From: an uncultured Collinsella sp.
GTDB taxonomy: Bacteria; Actinomycetota; Coriobacteriia; Coriobacteriales; Coriobacteriaceae
Length of the DNA: 26,338 nt
Reading direction: 5' to 3'
Assembly: GCA_900543505.1 (NCBI GenBank)
Contig: UQSB01000030.1
Span: 1-26,338, forward strand
Positions 6,836-15,081 of this stretch are shown in pieces. Numbering within the stretch: position 1 is the stretch's first letter; every line of letters starts with the position of its first letter. A program made the translations under genes and the position numbers. The notes under the pieces are model-generated. The model saw only the letters and a list, made by a program, of their open reading frames with translations. It was not told where the DNA came from and did no database searches.

Positions 6836-6862
6836 TTGACAATGTGCTCACGTGCGTATGAG
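6836..6862 (+). promoter_or_regulatory. Putative pstB promoter
   Basis: TTGACA (6836-6841) is a perfect -35 box. The best -10 at the right distance is TATGAG (6857-6862, spacer 15), which is weak and suggests activator dependence. Confidence 0.45.
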
Positions 6863-6875
6863 CCGCGATTCCTAC

Positions 6876-6903
6876 TATCGATACTGCTGAATTGATATCG
6901 ATA
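6876..6903 (+). promoter_or_regulatory. Paired TATCGATA sites before pstB
   Basis: Two identical 8-bp palindromes TATCGATA lie at 6876-6883 and 6896-6903, 20 bp centre to centre, or about two helical turns. They sit between the -35 box and the start codon and could bind a dimeric regulator. They do not look like a classical Pho box. Confidence 0.4.
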
Positions 6904-6917
6904 TGGAGGTGTGCGGT

Positions 6918-7793
6918 ATGACGGCTGCTGCGGCTGTGGAGCCCACGGAGCTTGAAGAACTCATGGAAGCGCAGGCCGAGGCCGCGCATGAGCGCGAGGT
7001 TGGGGATGCGACTCGCCCCACGGCAGAGGATCTTGCCGCCTCGCCGACGCGCATCGACGTCGAGGGGCTCGACCTGTTCTATGGCGACCACCATGCGCTC
7101 AAGGACGTGAATATCAAGATCCGCGACAAGCAGATCACCTCGTTCATCGGGCCTTCGGGCTGCGGAAAGTCCACGTTGCTGCGCTGCTTTAACCGCATGA
7201 ACGACGGCATCAAGGATTGCCGCATCGAGGGCAAGATTGCGCTCGATGGTCAAGATATCCTGGGCGATTGCGACATCTGCCGTTTGCGCCAGCGCGTGGG
7301 CATGGTGTTCCAACGCCCCAACCCATTTCCCATGAGCATCTACGACAACGTCGCCTACGGTCCTCGCGGTATGGGTGTGCGCGACCGCGCCGTGCTCGAT
7401 GAGCTGGTCGAGGACTCCCTGCGTCGCGCTGCCCTGTGGGACGAGGTCAAGGACAAGCTCAAAGAGTCGGGCCTGGGTCTTTCGGGTGGACAGCAGCAGC
7501 GCCTGTGCATCGCCCGCGCACTTGCCGTGCAGCCCGACATTCTGCTGATGGACGAGCCGACCTCGGCACTCGACCCTGTGTCGACGTTGGTGGTGGAGCA
7601 GCTGGCCTGCGAGCTCAAGGAGACCTGCACGCTGGTGGTCGTGACGCACAACATGCAGCAGGCCGCGCGTATTTCCGATTCGGTTGCGTTCTTTTTGCTG
7701 GGTGAGCTGGTGGAGCACGCGCCCACCGCGCAACTCTTCAAGAATCCGTCCGATCCGCGCACCGCGGATTATTTGACGGGGCGTTTTGGCTGA
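6918..7793 (+). CDS. pstB: Phosphate ABC transporter ATP-binding protein PstB
   Basis: This 291-residue ATPase energises the PstSCAB high-affinity phosphate importer at the inner face of the membrane. Motifs are Walker A GPSGCGKST (78-86), signature LSGGQQQRLCIARALA, Walker B ILLMDEPTSALDP and H-loop VVTHN. 'RPNPFPMSIYDNVAYGPR' is diagnostic of PstB. The start is ATG 6918 with GGAGG eight bases upstream, whereas an upstream in-frame ATG at 6903 has no ribosome site. The first 45 residues are an acidic, Ala/Glu-rich extension absent from the usual 250-residue PstB. No pstS, pstC, pstA or phoU lies nearby, so the membrane and binding subunits must be encoded elsewhere. PhoB- and PhoR-like genes follow directly. 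Confidence 0.95.
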   Translation: MTAAAAVEPTELEELMEAQAEAAHEREVGDATRPTAEDLAASPTRIDVEGLDLFYGDHHALKDVNIKIRDKQITSFIGPSGCGKSTLLRCFNRMNDGIKDCRIEGKIALDGQDILGDCDICRLRQRVGMVFQRPNPFPMSIYDNVAYGPRGMGVRDRAVLDELVEDSLRRAALWDEVKDKLKESGLGLSGGQQQRLCIARALAVQPDILLMDEPTSALDPVSTLVVEQLACELKETCTLVVVTHNMQQAARISDSVAFFLLGELVEHAPTAQLFKNPSDPRTADYLTGRFG

Positions 7794-7857
7794 CGCTGTC
7801 TTTTGCAGGTGCCTTTAGGGTTAAGATGCGGTCATATCGGCCGCAAAGGGGTTCAAC

Positions 7858-8586
7858 ATGATCTATTACGTCGAGGACGATGACAACATCAGGGATTTGA
7901 CAGTCTACGCGCTGCGCAAGCAGGGAATCGAGGCCGAGGGCTTTTCGTGCGATGGCGAGTTTAAAGCTGCCGTGGCGCGACGGGTGCCCGATGCTGTGCT
8001 GCTCGATATCATGCTGCCCGACACCGATGGCTTGGCGATTATGCGTCGCCTGCGTGCCGATCGCCTGACGGCGACGGTGCCCATCATGATGCTTACCGCC
8101 AAGGACACCGAACTCGACAAGGTGATGGCGCTCGATGGCGGTGCCGACGATTACCTGACTAAGCCGTTTTCGCTCATGGAGCTTGCGAGCCGCTGCCGCG
8201 CACTGCTGCGTCGCGGCGGCATGGTCAAGCAGGCGAGCGATGTGCTCAGCGTGGGCGACATCGTGCTCTCGCCCAGCCATCGCGAGGTGACCGTTGCCGG
8301 CGAGCCGCTTAAGCTCACCCTGCGCGAGTTCGACCTGCTCGAGTACCTCATGCGCAAGCCCGGCGTGGTCTTTACCCGCGAGTCGTTGCTGCAGAGCGTG
8401 TGGGGCTGGGACTTCGACGGCGGTTCGCGCACCGTTGACGTGCACGTGCAGACGCTTCGCCAAAAACTGGGCGAGCATGCCAGCGCCATCGAGACCGTGC
8501 GCGGCGTGGGTTATCGCCTGGCCGAGCCTTTTGCCGGTGATGGTGCCGAAGGCGACGACACCGCGGCCACCGCATCGGAGGAGTAA
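7858..8586 (+). CDS. OmpR/PhoB-family response regulator
   Basis: This is a 242-residue two-component regulator. The receiver domain has acidic residues at 6-8, phosphoacceptor Asp50 (LLDIMLPD), Thr80 and Lys102 (LTKPF). A winged-helix output domain spans about 130-225 and ends 'IETVRGVGYRLAEPF'. A disordered acidic tail of about 15 residues follows. AAAGGGG precedes the ATG. The kinase gene begins three bases after its stop. Position behind pstB suggests a phosphate-starvation regulator (PhoB/PhoP or RegX3 type), but sequence motifs alone do not separate these from other OmpR members. Confidence 0.92.
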   Translation: MIYYVEDDDNIRDLTVYALRKQGIEAEGFSCDGEFKAAVARRVPDAVLLDIMLPDTDGLAIMRRLRADRLTATVPIMMLTAKDTELDKVMALDGGADDYLTKPFSLMELASRCRALLRRGGMVKQASDVLSVGDIVLSPSHREVTVAGEPLKLTLREFDLLEYLMRKPGVVFTRESLLQSVWGWDFDGGSRTVDVHVQTLRQKLGEHASAIETVRGVGYRLAEPFAGDGAEGDDTAATASEE

Positions 8587-8589
8587 CCC

Positions 8590-10014
8590 GTGGTCTTCGC
8601 CCCCCAGGGAAAACACACGCTGTCGCACCGCGTTTTTGTGACGATCTTTGTCTGCGCCATGGCGGTTATCGTGGCGTTTACGGTGCTGGGTGCGTTCTTT
8701 GTGCAAAACACTTTGGCGGATGCCACGAGTGCCAATCTGGCGCAGGAAACTGAGCTCATTGCTGCCGCCCTCGACGAGCAGCAGGAGCCCATTCCGTTCT
8801 TGCGAAGCCTCGATCGCGAGGATCTTCGTATCACGCTGATCAATAAGGACGGATCTGTTGCCTACGACAACGAGGCGTCGCCTTCCACACTGCCCAACCA
8901 TGGCGATCGCCCCGAGGTCATCGAGGCCTTTGAGAGTGGTTCGGGTTCCGCGGAGCGCGCAAGCTCTACACTCGACGAGATTATGCTGTATCGCGCCGTC
9001 ACCCTTGATAACGGCCAGGTCGTTCGCTTGGCGCAGGCCCAGCCTGGCGTTGCGGCGATTTTGCTGTCGATGCTGGCGCCGATGCTGCTTATCGCAGCAG
9101 CGGGTGCAGTACTCTCGTTTTTTATGGCGCGCCGTGAGTCCCGTGCCATCATCGCGCCGTTGCAAGAGGTGGATTTGGATCACCCACGCCGTAGCTATGA
9201 GCACGCCTATGCCGAGATGGTCCCCATGCTTGAGCGCATCGAGTCGCAGCGCCAGGAACTCAAGCGCCAAATGGCGGTGCTAGCGGACAACGACCGTATG
9301 CGCCGCGAGTTCACGGCGAATATCACCCATGAGCTCAAGACGCCGCTTACGGCGATTTCGGGCTATGCCGAGCTCATCGCAAATGGCATGGTCGAGGGCG
9401 AGGACGACCTGCGCAACTTTGGCGGTCGCATCTATCGTGAGGCGGGCCGCTTGGCAGCGCTTGTCAACGACATCCTTACGCTGTCTAACTTGGACGAGGC
9501 CGAACGTGCGACTGAAGGCGAGACAGTGCCCATTGGTTCCACGGAGCCTATTGAGCTCTCGCGTGCGATCTACGCGGTTGAGCAGCGTCTTGAACAGGTC
9601 GCCCGTCAAGCGAATGTGACGATAAGTCATGAGACCAAGCCTGTGGTCATCGAAGGCGTGTCGCGCTTGATCGACGAGCTCATCTATAATCTGGCAAGCA
9701 ACGCCATCCGCTACAATCGGCCCGGCGGTACGGTTACGCTGCAGTGCGGCACTAACGACGAAGGCCATCCGTTCCTCGCTGTCGCCGACACGGGAATCGG
9801 TATCGCGCCTGAAGAACAGGGCAAGGTATTTGAGCGGTTCTATCGCGTGGACAAGAGTAGGTCCAAGGCACGCGGCGGAACCGGCCTGGGGCTTGCCATT
9901 GTCAAGCATGCGGCCCTGTATCATCACGCCACGCTTGATCTGTCGAGCGAGTTGGGCGTGGGAACCACCATTACGGTGACGTTTCCCATACAGCAGGACG
10001 AGCCATTCGCATAG
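8590..10014 (+). CDS. PhoR-like sensor histidine kinase
   Basis: This 474-residue kinase pairs with the upstream regulator. It starts at GTG, three bases after that gene's stop, with GAGGAG overlapping its end. Transmembrane helix 1 spans about 15-38, an extracytoplasmic sensor domain about 40-150, and transmembrane helix 2 about 155-180 (MLAPMLLIAAAGAVLSFFMA). The HisKA domain carries His247 in 'ITHELKTPLTAISGY'. The ATPase domain has 'NLASNAIRYN', 'VADTGIGIAPE' and 'GGTGLGLAIVKH'. All catalytic motifs are intact. PhoR-type layout and the pstB neighbour suggest phosphate signalling. A terminator follows at 10040, closing the block. Confidence 0.92.
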   Translation: MVFAPQGKHTLSHRVFVTIFVCAMAVIVAFTVLGAFFVQNTLADATSANLAQETELIAAALDEQQEPIPFLRSLDREDLRITLINKDGSVAYDNEASPSTLPNHGDRPEVIEAFESGSGSAERASSTLDEIMLYRAVTLDNGQVVRLAQAQPGVAAILLSMLAPMLLIAAAGAVLSFFMARRESRAIIAPLQEVDLDHPRRSYEHAYAEMVPMLERIESQRQELKRQMAVLADNDRMRREFTANITHELKTPLTAISGYAELIANGMVEGEDDLRNFGGRIYREAGRLAALVNDILTLSNLDEAERATEGETVPIGSTEPIELSRAIYAVEQRLEQVARQANVTISHETKPVVIEGVSRLIDELIYNLASNAIRYNRPGGTVTLQCGTNDEGHPFLAVADTGIGIAPEEQGKVFERFYRVDKSRSKARGGTGLGLAIVKHAALYHHATLDLSSELGVGTTITVTFPIQQDEPFA

Positions 10015-10039
10015 CGATACAACATAGATATTGATATAG

Positions 10040-10074
10040 ACGCCGCATTTGACTTTCGGGTGCGGCGTTGTTGT
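10040..10074 (+). terminator. Terminator after the PhoR-like kinase
   Basis: ACGCCGCA (10040-10047) pairs with TGCGGCGT (10061-10068), followed by TGTTGT. The stem is eight perfect pairs, though the T run is interrupted. Confidence 0.6.
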
Positions 10075-10133
10075 GCAATTTTACGATTGCTTCCGACATT
10101 TTTACAGGAGAGCCTGTTTCTTATGTATAGAGT

Positions 10134-10162
10134 TTGGTCTCGGTAAAAAGATGCGATAACAT
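10134..10162 (+). promoter_or_regulatory. Promoter of the exopolysaccharide control genes
   Basis: TTGGTC (10134-10139), a spacer of 17 and TAACAT (10157-10162). The leader to the first start codon is about 40 bases. Confidence 0.5.
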
Positions 10163-10209
10163 ACGGACAGTTTTGTCAATCCGAACTGGGGAAATGAAAG
10201 GCAAGCTGC

Positions 10210-10866
10210 ATGACCCTTCTCGAACTGTTCCAGCTGCTGAAGAAGCACCTCAAGCTGGTCATCACCCTTCCGGTGGTCTGCGCGATCGCCATGGGCATCG
10301 TGTCCTTCGTTGCGATGGACAACACCTACACCGCGACGACGAGCATGTACATTCTCGCCAAGACCGACGATAGCGGTCAGATGAGCTACAACGATCTCTC
10401 GGCGAGCCAGATGCTTTCCAACGATATCGCCACGCTGCTGGATAGCGATAGCGTTAAGAGCGGTGCAGCCAATGAACTGGGCCTCACCGATCTGGATGAC
10501 TACAAGGTGTCTGTTTCCTCCGAGACCACCACGCGTGTCATTACGCTTTCGGTTACCGGCACCGATGCCAAGGAGACGGCTAAGGTCGCAAAGGCCATGG
10601 CCAGCTCGGTGAGTACGGTCGCTCAGAACGTCGGCGCTGCCCAGAGCATCAACGTTATCGACGAGGCTAAGACCCCCGAAGCCCCCAGCGGCCCCAAGCG
10701 CACGCTGTATATTGCCGTCGCGTTCCTCGCCGGTATCTTTATCGCAGTTGCCTATGTCGTTTTGGCAGACATGCTCAATACCCGCATCCGCGGTGCCGAA
10801 GAGGCAGAAGAGCTCCTGGGTATTCCCGTTGTTGGCCGAATTCCGGCTATGAAAGGTGGTAAATAG
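10210..10866 (+). CDS. Wzz/CapA-type polysaccharide chain-length and kinase-activator protein
   Basis: This 218-residue inner-membrane protein has two transmembrane helices (about 16-38 and 163-186) flanking an extracytoplasmic domain. A Pro-rich segment 'TPEAPSGPKRT' lies just before helix 2. This is the Wzz layout seen in Gram-positive modulators such as CapA, CpsC and YveK, which set polymer length and activate the partner tyrosine kinase through their cytoplasmic C-terminus. AAAGG lies eight bases before the ATG. The kinase gene begins two bases after its stop, so translation is probably coupled. Confidence 0.9.
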   Translation: MTLLELFQLLKKHLKLVITLPVVCAIAMGIVSFVAMDNTYTATTSMYILAKTDDSGQMSYNDLSASQMLSNDIATLLDSDSVKSGAANELGLTDLDDYKVSVSSETTTRVITLSVTGTDAKETAKVAKAMASSVSTVAQNVGAAQSINVIDEAKTPEAPSGPKRTLYIAVAFLAGIFIAVAYVVLADMLNTRIRGAEEAEELLGIPVVGRIPAMKGGK

Positions 10867-10868
10867 GC

Positions 10869-11603
10869 ATGGCTAAGGCAAAGAACACCGATAAGCTCGT
10901 TGTGCAGAATGCCGCCAAGACCCTTCTGGCCAACATCCGCTTTGCGAGCGTGGATGACCCCATTCGCACCATCACCGTTACCTCCTCGATTCCCAACGAG
11001 GGCAAGTCTACGGTTTCCATTAACCTTGCTCAGGCAATCGCCACGAGCGGCAAGAGTGTCCTGCTGGTCGAGGCTGATATGCGTCGCAGGTCCCTTGCCG
11101 ATATGCTCGGCGTCCGCTCCCGCGGCGGACTCTATGCAGTCCTGTCCGAGCAGGTTTCTATCGACCAGGCGATTGTCGAGACGGGTCAGAAGAACTTCTA
11201 CTTCCTCGATGCCGAGCCGCACATTCCCAATCCTGCCGACATCATCGTCTCCCATCGCTTTGCCAAGCTGGTAAAGGCACTGTCCGCCAAGTTCCAGTAC
11301 GTCATCTTCGATGCTCCCCCGGTCGGCACCTTCATCGATGCTGCCGAGATCGCAAGTCTGACCGACGGTGCGCTTTTTGTCGTGCGTGAGGATTTCACCA
11401 AGCGCGAGGAGGCGCTCAACGCCATCGGTCAGCTTAAGAAGTCCGAGAAGGTCAAGCTCATCGGTACCGTCATGAATTACTGTGAGACCGAGACCAGCGA
11501 GTACTACTATTCTTACTACACCAAGGACGGTAAGAAGGTTAAGAAGGGCTCCGATCAGGGCACTTCCAAAAAGGGCATCTTCACCAACCGAGCAAACGTT
11601 TAG
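10869..11603 (+). CDS. CpsD/CapB-family bacterial tyrosine kinase
   Basis: This 244-residue cytoplasmic BY-kinase phosphorylates itself and controls exopolysaccharide assembly with the upstream membrane activator. Walker A is PNEGKST (42-48), Walker A' is VLLVEADMRRR (65-74 region) and Walker B is YVIFDAPPVG (144-153). A tyrosine cluster near the C-terminus (EYYYSYY, 211-217) is the expected autophosphorylation site, followed by a Lys-rich tail. It lies in a tight operon between the activator and the phosphatase. Confidence 0.93.
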   Translation: MAKAKNTDKLVVQNAAKTLLANIRFASVDDPIRTITVTSSIPNEGKSTVSINLAQAIATSGKSVLLVEADMRRRSLADMLGVRSRGGLYAVLSEQVSIDQAIVETGQKNFYFLDAEPHIPNPADIIVSHRFAKLVKALSAKFQYVIFDAPPVGTFIDAAEIASLTDGALFVVREDFTKREEALNAIGQLKKSEKVKLIGTVMNYCETETSEYYYSYYTKDGKKVKKGSDQGTSKKGIFTNRANV

Positions 11604-11620
11604 TTGATTAAGGCTGACCT

Positions 11621-12271
11621 ATGCGTGACATTCATTGCCATATCTTGCCGGGTGTAGACGACGGCGCCGCCGATCTCGAAGAGAGCTTGGCGATGCTCGA
11701 GGCTGCCAAGCGGGCCGGTGTAACCAGAATCGTTTGCACTCCTCACTGCCGTGATCCCTATTTTGATTACGACAAGATGTGGGATGCCTTTGAGCTGCTG
11801 CGCGATAACGCTGACGGTTTTCCGCTCCAGATGGGCTTCGAGGTCAACCATCGAAAGCTCGTTGAGCTTGGTATCGATGCCGCGGATCACTTGCATTTCG
11901 ATGGGACCAACGAGTTTCTGCTCGAGCTTTCGACGCATGCCGATGCGTATGCGTTTAGAGAGTACGAGAACACGATTTACGATTTGCAGTGCCGTGGCTA
12001 CCAGGTGATCATCGCTCATCCTGAGCGCTATCGTGCGGTTCAAAAGGATGTAAGCGTGGCGGAGCGCCTGGTCGATATGGGCTGCAAGCTGCAGGCTTCG
12101 GCGGACTTTATTGCCGGCGGTCGCTTTGGTCGCGAGAAAAAGCCGGCACAGCGCCTGTTCGATCAGAACCTGTACAGCTTCATCGCGAGCGATGCCCATA
12201 ACGTGGGTCATTACGATTGCCTGGCGAAGGCTCGCGCGAAGTTTAGCGTGCGCGGAGCTCATTTTCGCTAA
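11621..12271 (+). CDS. CpsB/CapC-family tyrosine phosphatase (PHP domain)
   Basis: This 216-residue metal-dependent phosphatase should dephosphorylate the CpsD-type kinase encoded just upstream. PHP-domain metal ligands are visible: 'DIHCHILPGVDDGA' at the N-terminus, 'CTPHC' near 46, 'AHPERY' near 130, and 'SDAHN' near 188. The start is ATG, 17 bases after the kinase stop, with only a weak ribosome site. With the two genes before it, this completes the usual Wzz-kinase-phosphatase control module. Confidence 0.92.
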   Translation: MRDIHCHILPGVDDGAADLEESLAMLEAAKRAGVTRIVCTPHCRDPYFDYDKMWDAFELLRDNADGFPLQMGFEVNHRKLVELGIDAADHLHFDGTNEFLLELSTHADAYAFREYENTIYDLQCRGYQVIIAHPERYRAVQKDVSVAERLVDMGCKLQASADFIAGGRFGREKKPAQRLFDQNLYSFIASDAHNVGHYDCLAKARAKFSVRGAHFR

Positions 12272-12310
12272 AATCTGTCCCTAACGTTCGCATTGAATGA
12301 AGGGGCAGCC

Positions 12311-12814
12311 ATGGATATCCAACTTAAGACGGGATGCTTTGATGACGCGGCGTTGGTGCGCCGCGTCGTTTTTATGGACGAGCAGGGCTACGAGAACGAG
12401 TTTGACGCTATCGACGAGGATCCGAACTGCATTCATGTGACGCTCTATGTAGACGGCGAGCTTGCCGGTTGCTCGCGCGTGTTTCCCGAAGAGCTTGAGC
12501 GCGCGGCTGACGCAGAGGCTCCGGTGTCGCCGGCGTGCGACTTGGACGAAGGCGTCGCAGCGGGGGAGACCTACATTATGGGGCGCGTCGCCGTGCTGCC
12601 GGCTATGCGTCGTCGTGGTTTGGCGAGCAAGATTGTCGAGGCCAGTGATACCGCCGCGCGTGATGCCGGCGCCAAGCTCATTAAGCTGCACGCGCAGGAA
12701 TACGTGCTGCCGCTCTATGCCAAGGCGGGTTACACGCAGATTGCCCCGGTGGACTATGAGGATGAAGGCCAGCCCCATGCCTGGATGGCCAAACGGGTCG
12801 AGGGTGGCAGATAG
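12311..12814 (+). CDS. GNAT-family N-acetyltransferase
   Basis: This 167-residue enzyme transfers an acyl group from acyl-CoA to an unknown amine. The acetyl-CoA-binding motif 'IMGRVAVLPAMRRRGLASKIV' lies near 95-115, followed by 'IKLHAQEYVLPLYAKAGY'. The pattern 'FMDEQGYENEFDAIDEDPNCIH' at the N-terminus fits the YjcF/ElaA-like branch. AAGGGG lies just before the ATG at 12311, so I prefer it over the in-frame ATG at 12293. It has no functional link to the exopolysaccharide genes that I can see. Confidence 0.85.
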   Translation: MDIQLKTGCFDDAALVRRVVFMDEQGYENEFDAIDEDPNCIHVTLYVDGELAGCSRVFPEELERAADAEAPVSPACDLDEGVAAGETYIMGRVAVLPAMRRRGLASKIVEASDTAARDAGAKLIKLHAQEYVLPLYAKAGYTQIAPVDYEDEGQPHAWMAKRVEGGR

Positions 12815-12852
12815 GGACGTTCCTTTTCTGCCGGCAGTTGGGGACACTCCTT
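12814..12852 (+). repeat. Direct repeat related to GGGGACGTTC-type intergenic repeats
   Basis: GGGACGTTCCTTTT (12814-12827) and GGGGACACTCCTT (12840-12852) are imperfect direct copies flanking the palindrome CTGCCGGCAG. A similar word, GGGGACGTTCTTG, forms the arms of the hairpin at 15217-15272. They are probably decayed members of one dispersed repeat family. Confidence 0.45.
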
Positions 12853-12924
12853 GGCAATTGGCGCATCAGAGCGTTTGGACATACAGTTTTTCGATTCCGT
12901 ATGTATATATGCGCGCTAATGGGT

Positions 12925-12930
12925 TATAAA
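12925..12930 (+). promoter_or_regulatory. Possible htpG promoter -10 region
   Basis: TATAAA lies in an AT-rich stretch about 90 bases before htpG. No convincing -35 box is seen, nor a CIRCE or HAIR heat-shock operator. Confidence 0.3.
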
Positions 12931-12961
12931 ATCTAAGTCTGAACATAGCAGGTCTGCGATG

Positions 12962-12986
12962 CGGCTCGGGCAACCGGGCCGTTTTT
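12962..12986 (+). terminator. Terminator-like hairpin in the htpG leader
   Basis: CGGCTCGG (12962-12969), loop GCAA, CCGGGCCG (12974-12981), then TTTTT. It lies 30 bases before the htpG start and behind the only promoter-like -10. It could be an attenuator, or could end transcription from upstream. Confidence 0.5.
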
Positions 12987-13016
12987 GCGGACGGGGGTAG
13001 CGCGAAAGGACTGCAC

Positions 13017-15041
13017 ATGCGTCAATTTAAGACCGAGAGCAAAAAACTGCTCGACCTCATGATCAACTCCATCTACACCAATAAGGAAATCTTCCTGCGC
13101 GAGCTTATCTCTAACGCGAGCGACGCCGTCGACAAGCTCAACTTTAAGAGCCTGCAGGACCCGAGCGTCAAGCTCGACCAGGGCGACCTGGCTATTCGCG
13201 TCTCCTTTGATAAAGACGCCCGCACCATTACCATCTCGGATAACGGCATTGGCATGACCGCCGAGGAGCTCGAGCGCAATCTGGGCACCATCGCCCATTC
13301 CGGCTCCGAGGAGTTTAAGACCGAGAACGCCGAGCAGCAGGGTTCCGATGTCGACATCATCGGTCAGTTTGGCGTGGGTTTCTACTCCGCCTTTATGGTC
13401 GCCAGCCACGTGAAGGTTGTCAGCCGCGCTTATGGCGAGGATACCGCCCACGTTTGGGAGTCCGACGGTCTTGAGGGCTACACCATCGAGGATGGCGAGC
13501 GCGCCGAGCACGGCACCGATGTCATCCTGACGCTGCGCGAGAACGAGAAGCTCGACGCCGACGGCGAGGCCGAGACCTACGATCGCTTCCTGACCGAGTG
13601 GGGCCTCAAGAGCCTGATTCAGCAGTACAGCAACTATGTGCGCTACCCGATACAGATGATGGTGTCCAAGAGCCGCCAGAAGCCCAAGCCCGAGGATGCT
13701 GGCGATGACTACACGCCCGAGTACGAGGACTACCAGGAGCTCGAGACCGTCAATTCCATGACACCGATCTGGAAGAAACGCAGCTCCGATGTCGAGCAGA
13801 AGGACTACGACGAGTTCTACAAGTCCACATTCCACGACTTTGACGATCCCGCGCGCACTATCAGCTTCCACGCCGAGGGCACGCTTGAGTACGATGCGCT
13901 GCTGTTTGTGCCGGGTCGCGCCCCGTTCGATCTGTACAGCAAGGACTACGAGAAGGGCCTGGCGCTCTACAGCTCTAACGTGCTGATTATGGAGAAGTGC
14001 GACGACCTGCTGCCCGACTACTACAACTTTGTCCGTGGCGTCGTGGATTCTGCCGACGTGTCGCTCAACATCTCGCGTGAGACGCTGCAGCAGAACCGTC
14101 AGCTTAAGGCTATTGCCAAGCGTGTGGAAAAGAAGATCACCGCCGACCTTGAGGATATGCGTGACAACGATCGCGAGGCCTACGAGAAGTTCTTTGAGAA
14201 CTTTGGCCGCGGTCTTAAGTACGGCATCTACTCGAGCTATGGCATGAAGGCCGATGAGCTCGCCGACCTGCTGCTGTTCTGGTCTGCCAAGGAACAGAAG
14301 ATGATTACCCTGGCCGAGTATGCCAAGGGTATGCCCGAGGATCAGAAGGCCATCTACTACGCCGCCGGCGACTCGCGTGAGCGCTTGGCCAAGATGCCCG
14401 TGGTAAAGGGCGTGCTCGAGCGCGGCTATGACGTGCTGTTGCTGACGCAGGATGTGGATGAGTTCACGTTCCAGGCTATGCGTGAGTACGTTGCCGCCGA
14501 TATGCCTAAGATCTACGAGGACGACGCCGCCCGCGAGGCTGCCGAGAAGGCCGTTGCCGACGGTGCCGAGCCCGAGGTCGAGGATCGTCACCTGGAGCTC
14601 AAGAACGTCGCGACTGGCGATCTTGATCTGGCGACCGAGGACGAGAAGAAGGAGGCCGAGGACGCCACCAAGGAAAACGAGGACCTCTTTAGCGCCATGA
14701 AGGAGGCGCTCGGTGACAAGGTCGAGAAAGTTGCCGTCTCCGCGCGCCTGACCGATGCCCCCGCTTGCATCACCACCGAGGGTCCGCTTTCGCTCGAGAT
14801 GGAGAAGGTGCTCCAGAAGGGACCCGAGGGCGCGCCCGACGGTATGCCCAAGAGCCAGCGCGTGCTCGAGCTCAACTCCAAGCACCCGGTCTTTGACAAG
14901 CTTGTCGCTGCCCAGAAGGCAGGCGACGCCGACAAGATCAAGCAGTACTCCGGTCTGCTCTATGACCAGGCTCTGCTGGTCGAGGGCATTCTGCCTGAGG
15001 ACCCCGTTGCCTTCGCGGCGGCTGTCTGCGATCTACTTTAG
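13017..15041 (+). CDS. htpG: Molecular chaperone HtpG (Hsp90 family)
   Basis: This 674-residue ATP-dependent cytosolic chaperone matches the usual HtpG length. The GHKL ATPase domain shows Glu28 in 'IFLRELISNASDAVDKL', 'DNGIGM' (75-80) and 'GQFGVGFYSAFMVAS' (116-130). The middle domain carries 'SLNISRETLQQNRQLKAIAKR', and the C-terminal dimerisation domain ends 'LVEGILPEDPVAFAAAVCDLL'. The start is ATG with AAAGGA seven bases upstream. It is a single-gene unit, with a hairpin beginning at its stop codon and a terminator-like hairpin in its leader. Confidence 0.98.
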   Translation: MRQFKTESKKLLDLMINSIYTNKEIFLRELISNASDAVDKLNFKSLQDPSVKLDQGDLAIRVSFDKDARTITISDNGIGMTAEELERNLGTIAHSGSEEFKTENAEQQGSDVDIIGQFGVGFYSAFMVASHVKVVSRAYGEDTAHVWESDGLEGYTIEDGERAEHGTDVILTLRENEKLDADGEAETYDRFLTEWGLKSLIQQYSNYVRYPIQMMVSKSRQKPKPEDAGDDYTPEYEDYQELETVNSMTPIWKKRSSDVEQKDYDEFYKSTFHDFDDPARTISFHAEGTLEYDALLFVPGRAPFDLYSKDYEKGLALYSSNVLIMEKCDDLLPDYYNFVRGVVDSADVSLNISRETLQQNRQLKAIAKRVEKKITADLEDMRDNDREAYEKFFENFGRGLKYGIYSSYGMKADELADLLLFWSAKEQKMITLAEYAKGMPEDQKAIYYAAGDSRERLAKMPVVKGVLERGYDVLLLTQDVDEFTFQAMREYVAADMPKIYEDDAAREAAEKAVADGAEPEVEDRHLELKNVATGDLDLATEDEKKEAEDATKENEDLFSAMKEALGDKVEKVAVSARLTDAPACITTEGPLSLEMEKVLQKGPEGAPDGMPKSQRVLELNSKHPVFDKLVAAQKAGDADKIKQYSGLLYDQALLVEGILPEDPVAFAAAVCDLL

Positions 15042-15068
15042 TTACGCGGTTTTACCAAACCGCGTAAC
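15041..15068 (+). terminator. Hairpin at the htpG stop codon
   Basis: GTTACGCGGTTT (15041-15052), loop TACC, AAACCGCGTAAC (15057-15068). The stem is twelve perfect pairs and starts on the last base of the stop codon. There is no T tract, so it may protect the mRNA 3' end or act on either strand. Confidence 0.5.
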
Positions 15069-15081
15069 CGGCCGACGCTGC

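Noticed and set aside
7738..9270. 510-codon open frame opposite the PhoB/PhoR-like genes
   Set aside because: Crosses two well-supported genes on the other strand and has an Arg/His/Gln-rich, unfoldable composition.
10194..10373. Small gene starting at ATG 10194 before the Wzz-like gene
   Set aside because: Out of frame with, and overlapping, the clear membrane protein. No sensible peptide.
12933..14885. 650-codon open frame opposite htpG
   Set aside because: It lies antisense to a certain chaperone gene, has low-complexity Val/Leu/His composition and no family match. It is a by-product of GC-rich codon bias.
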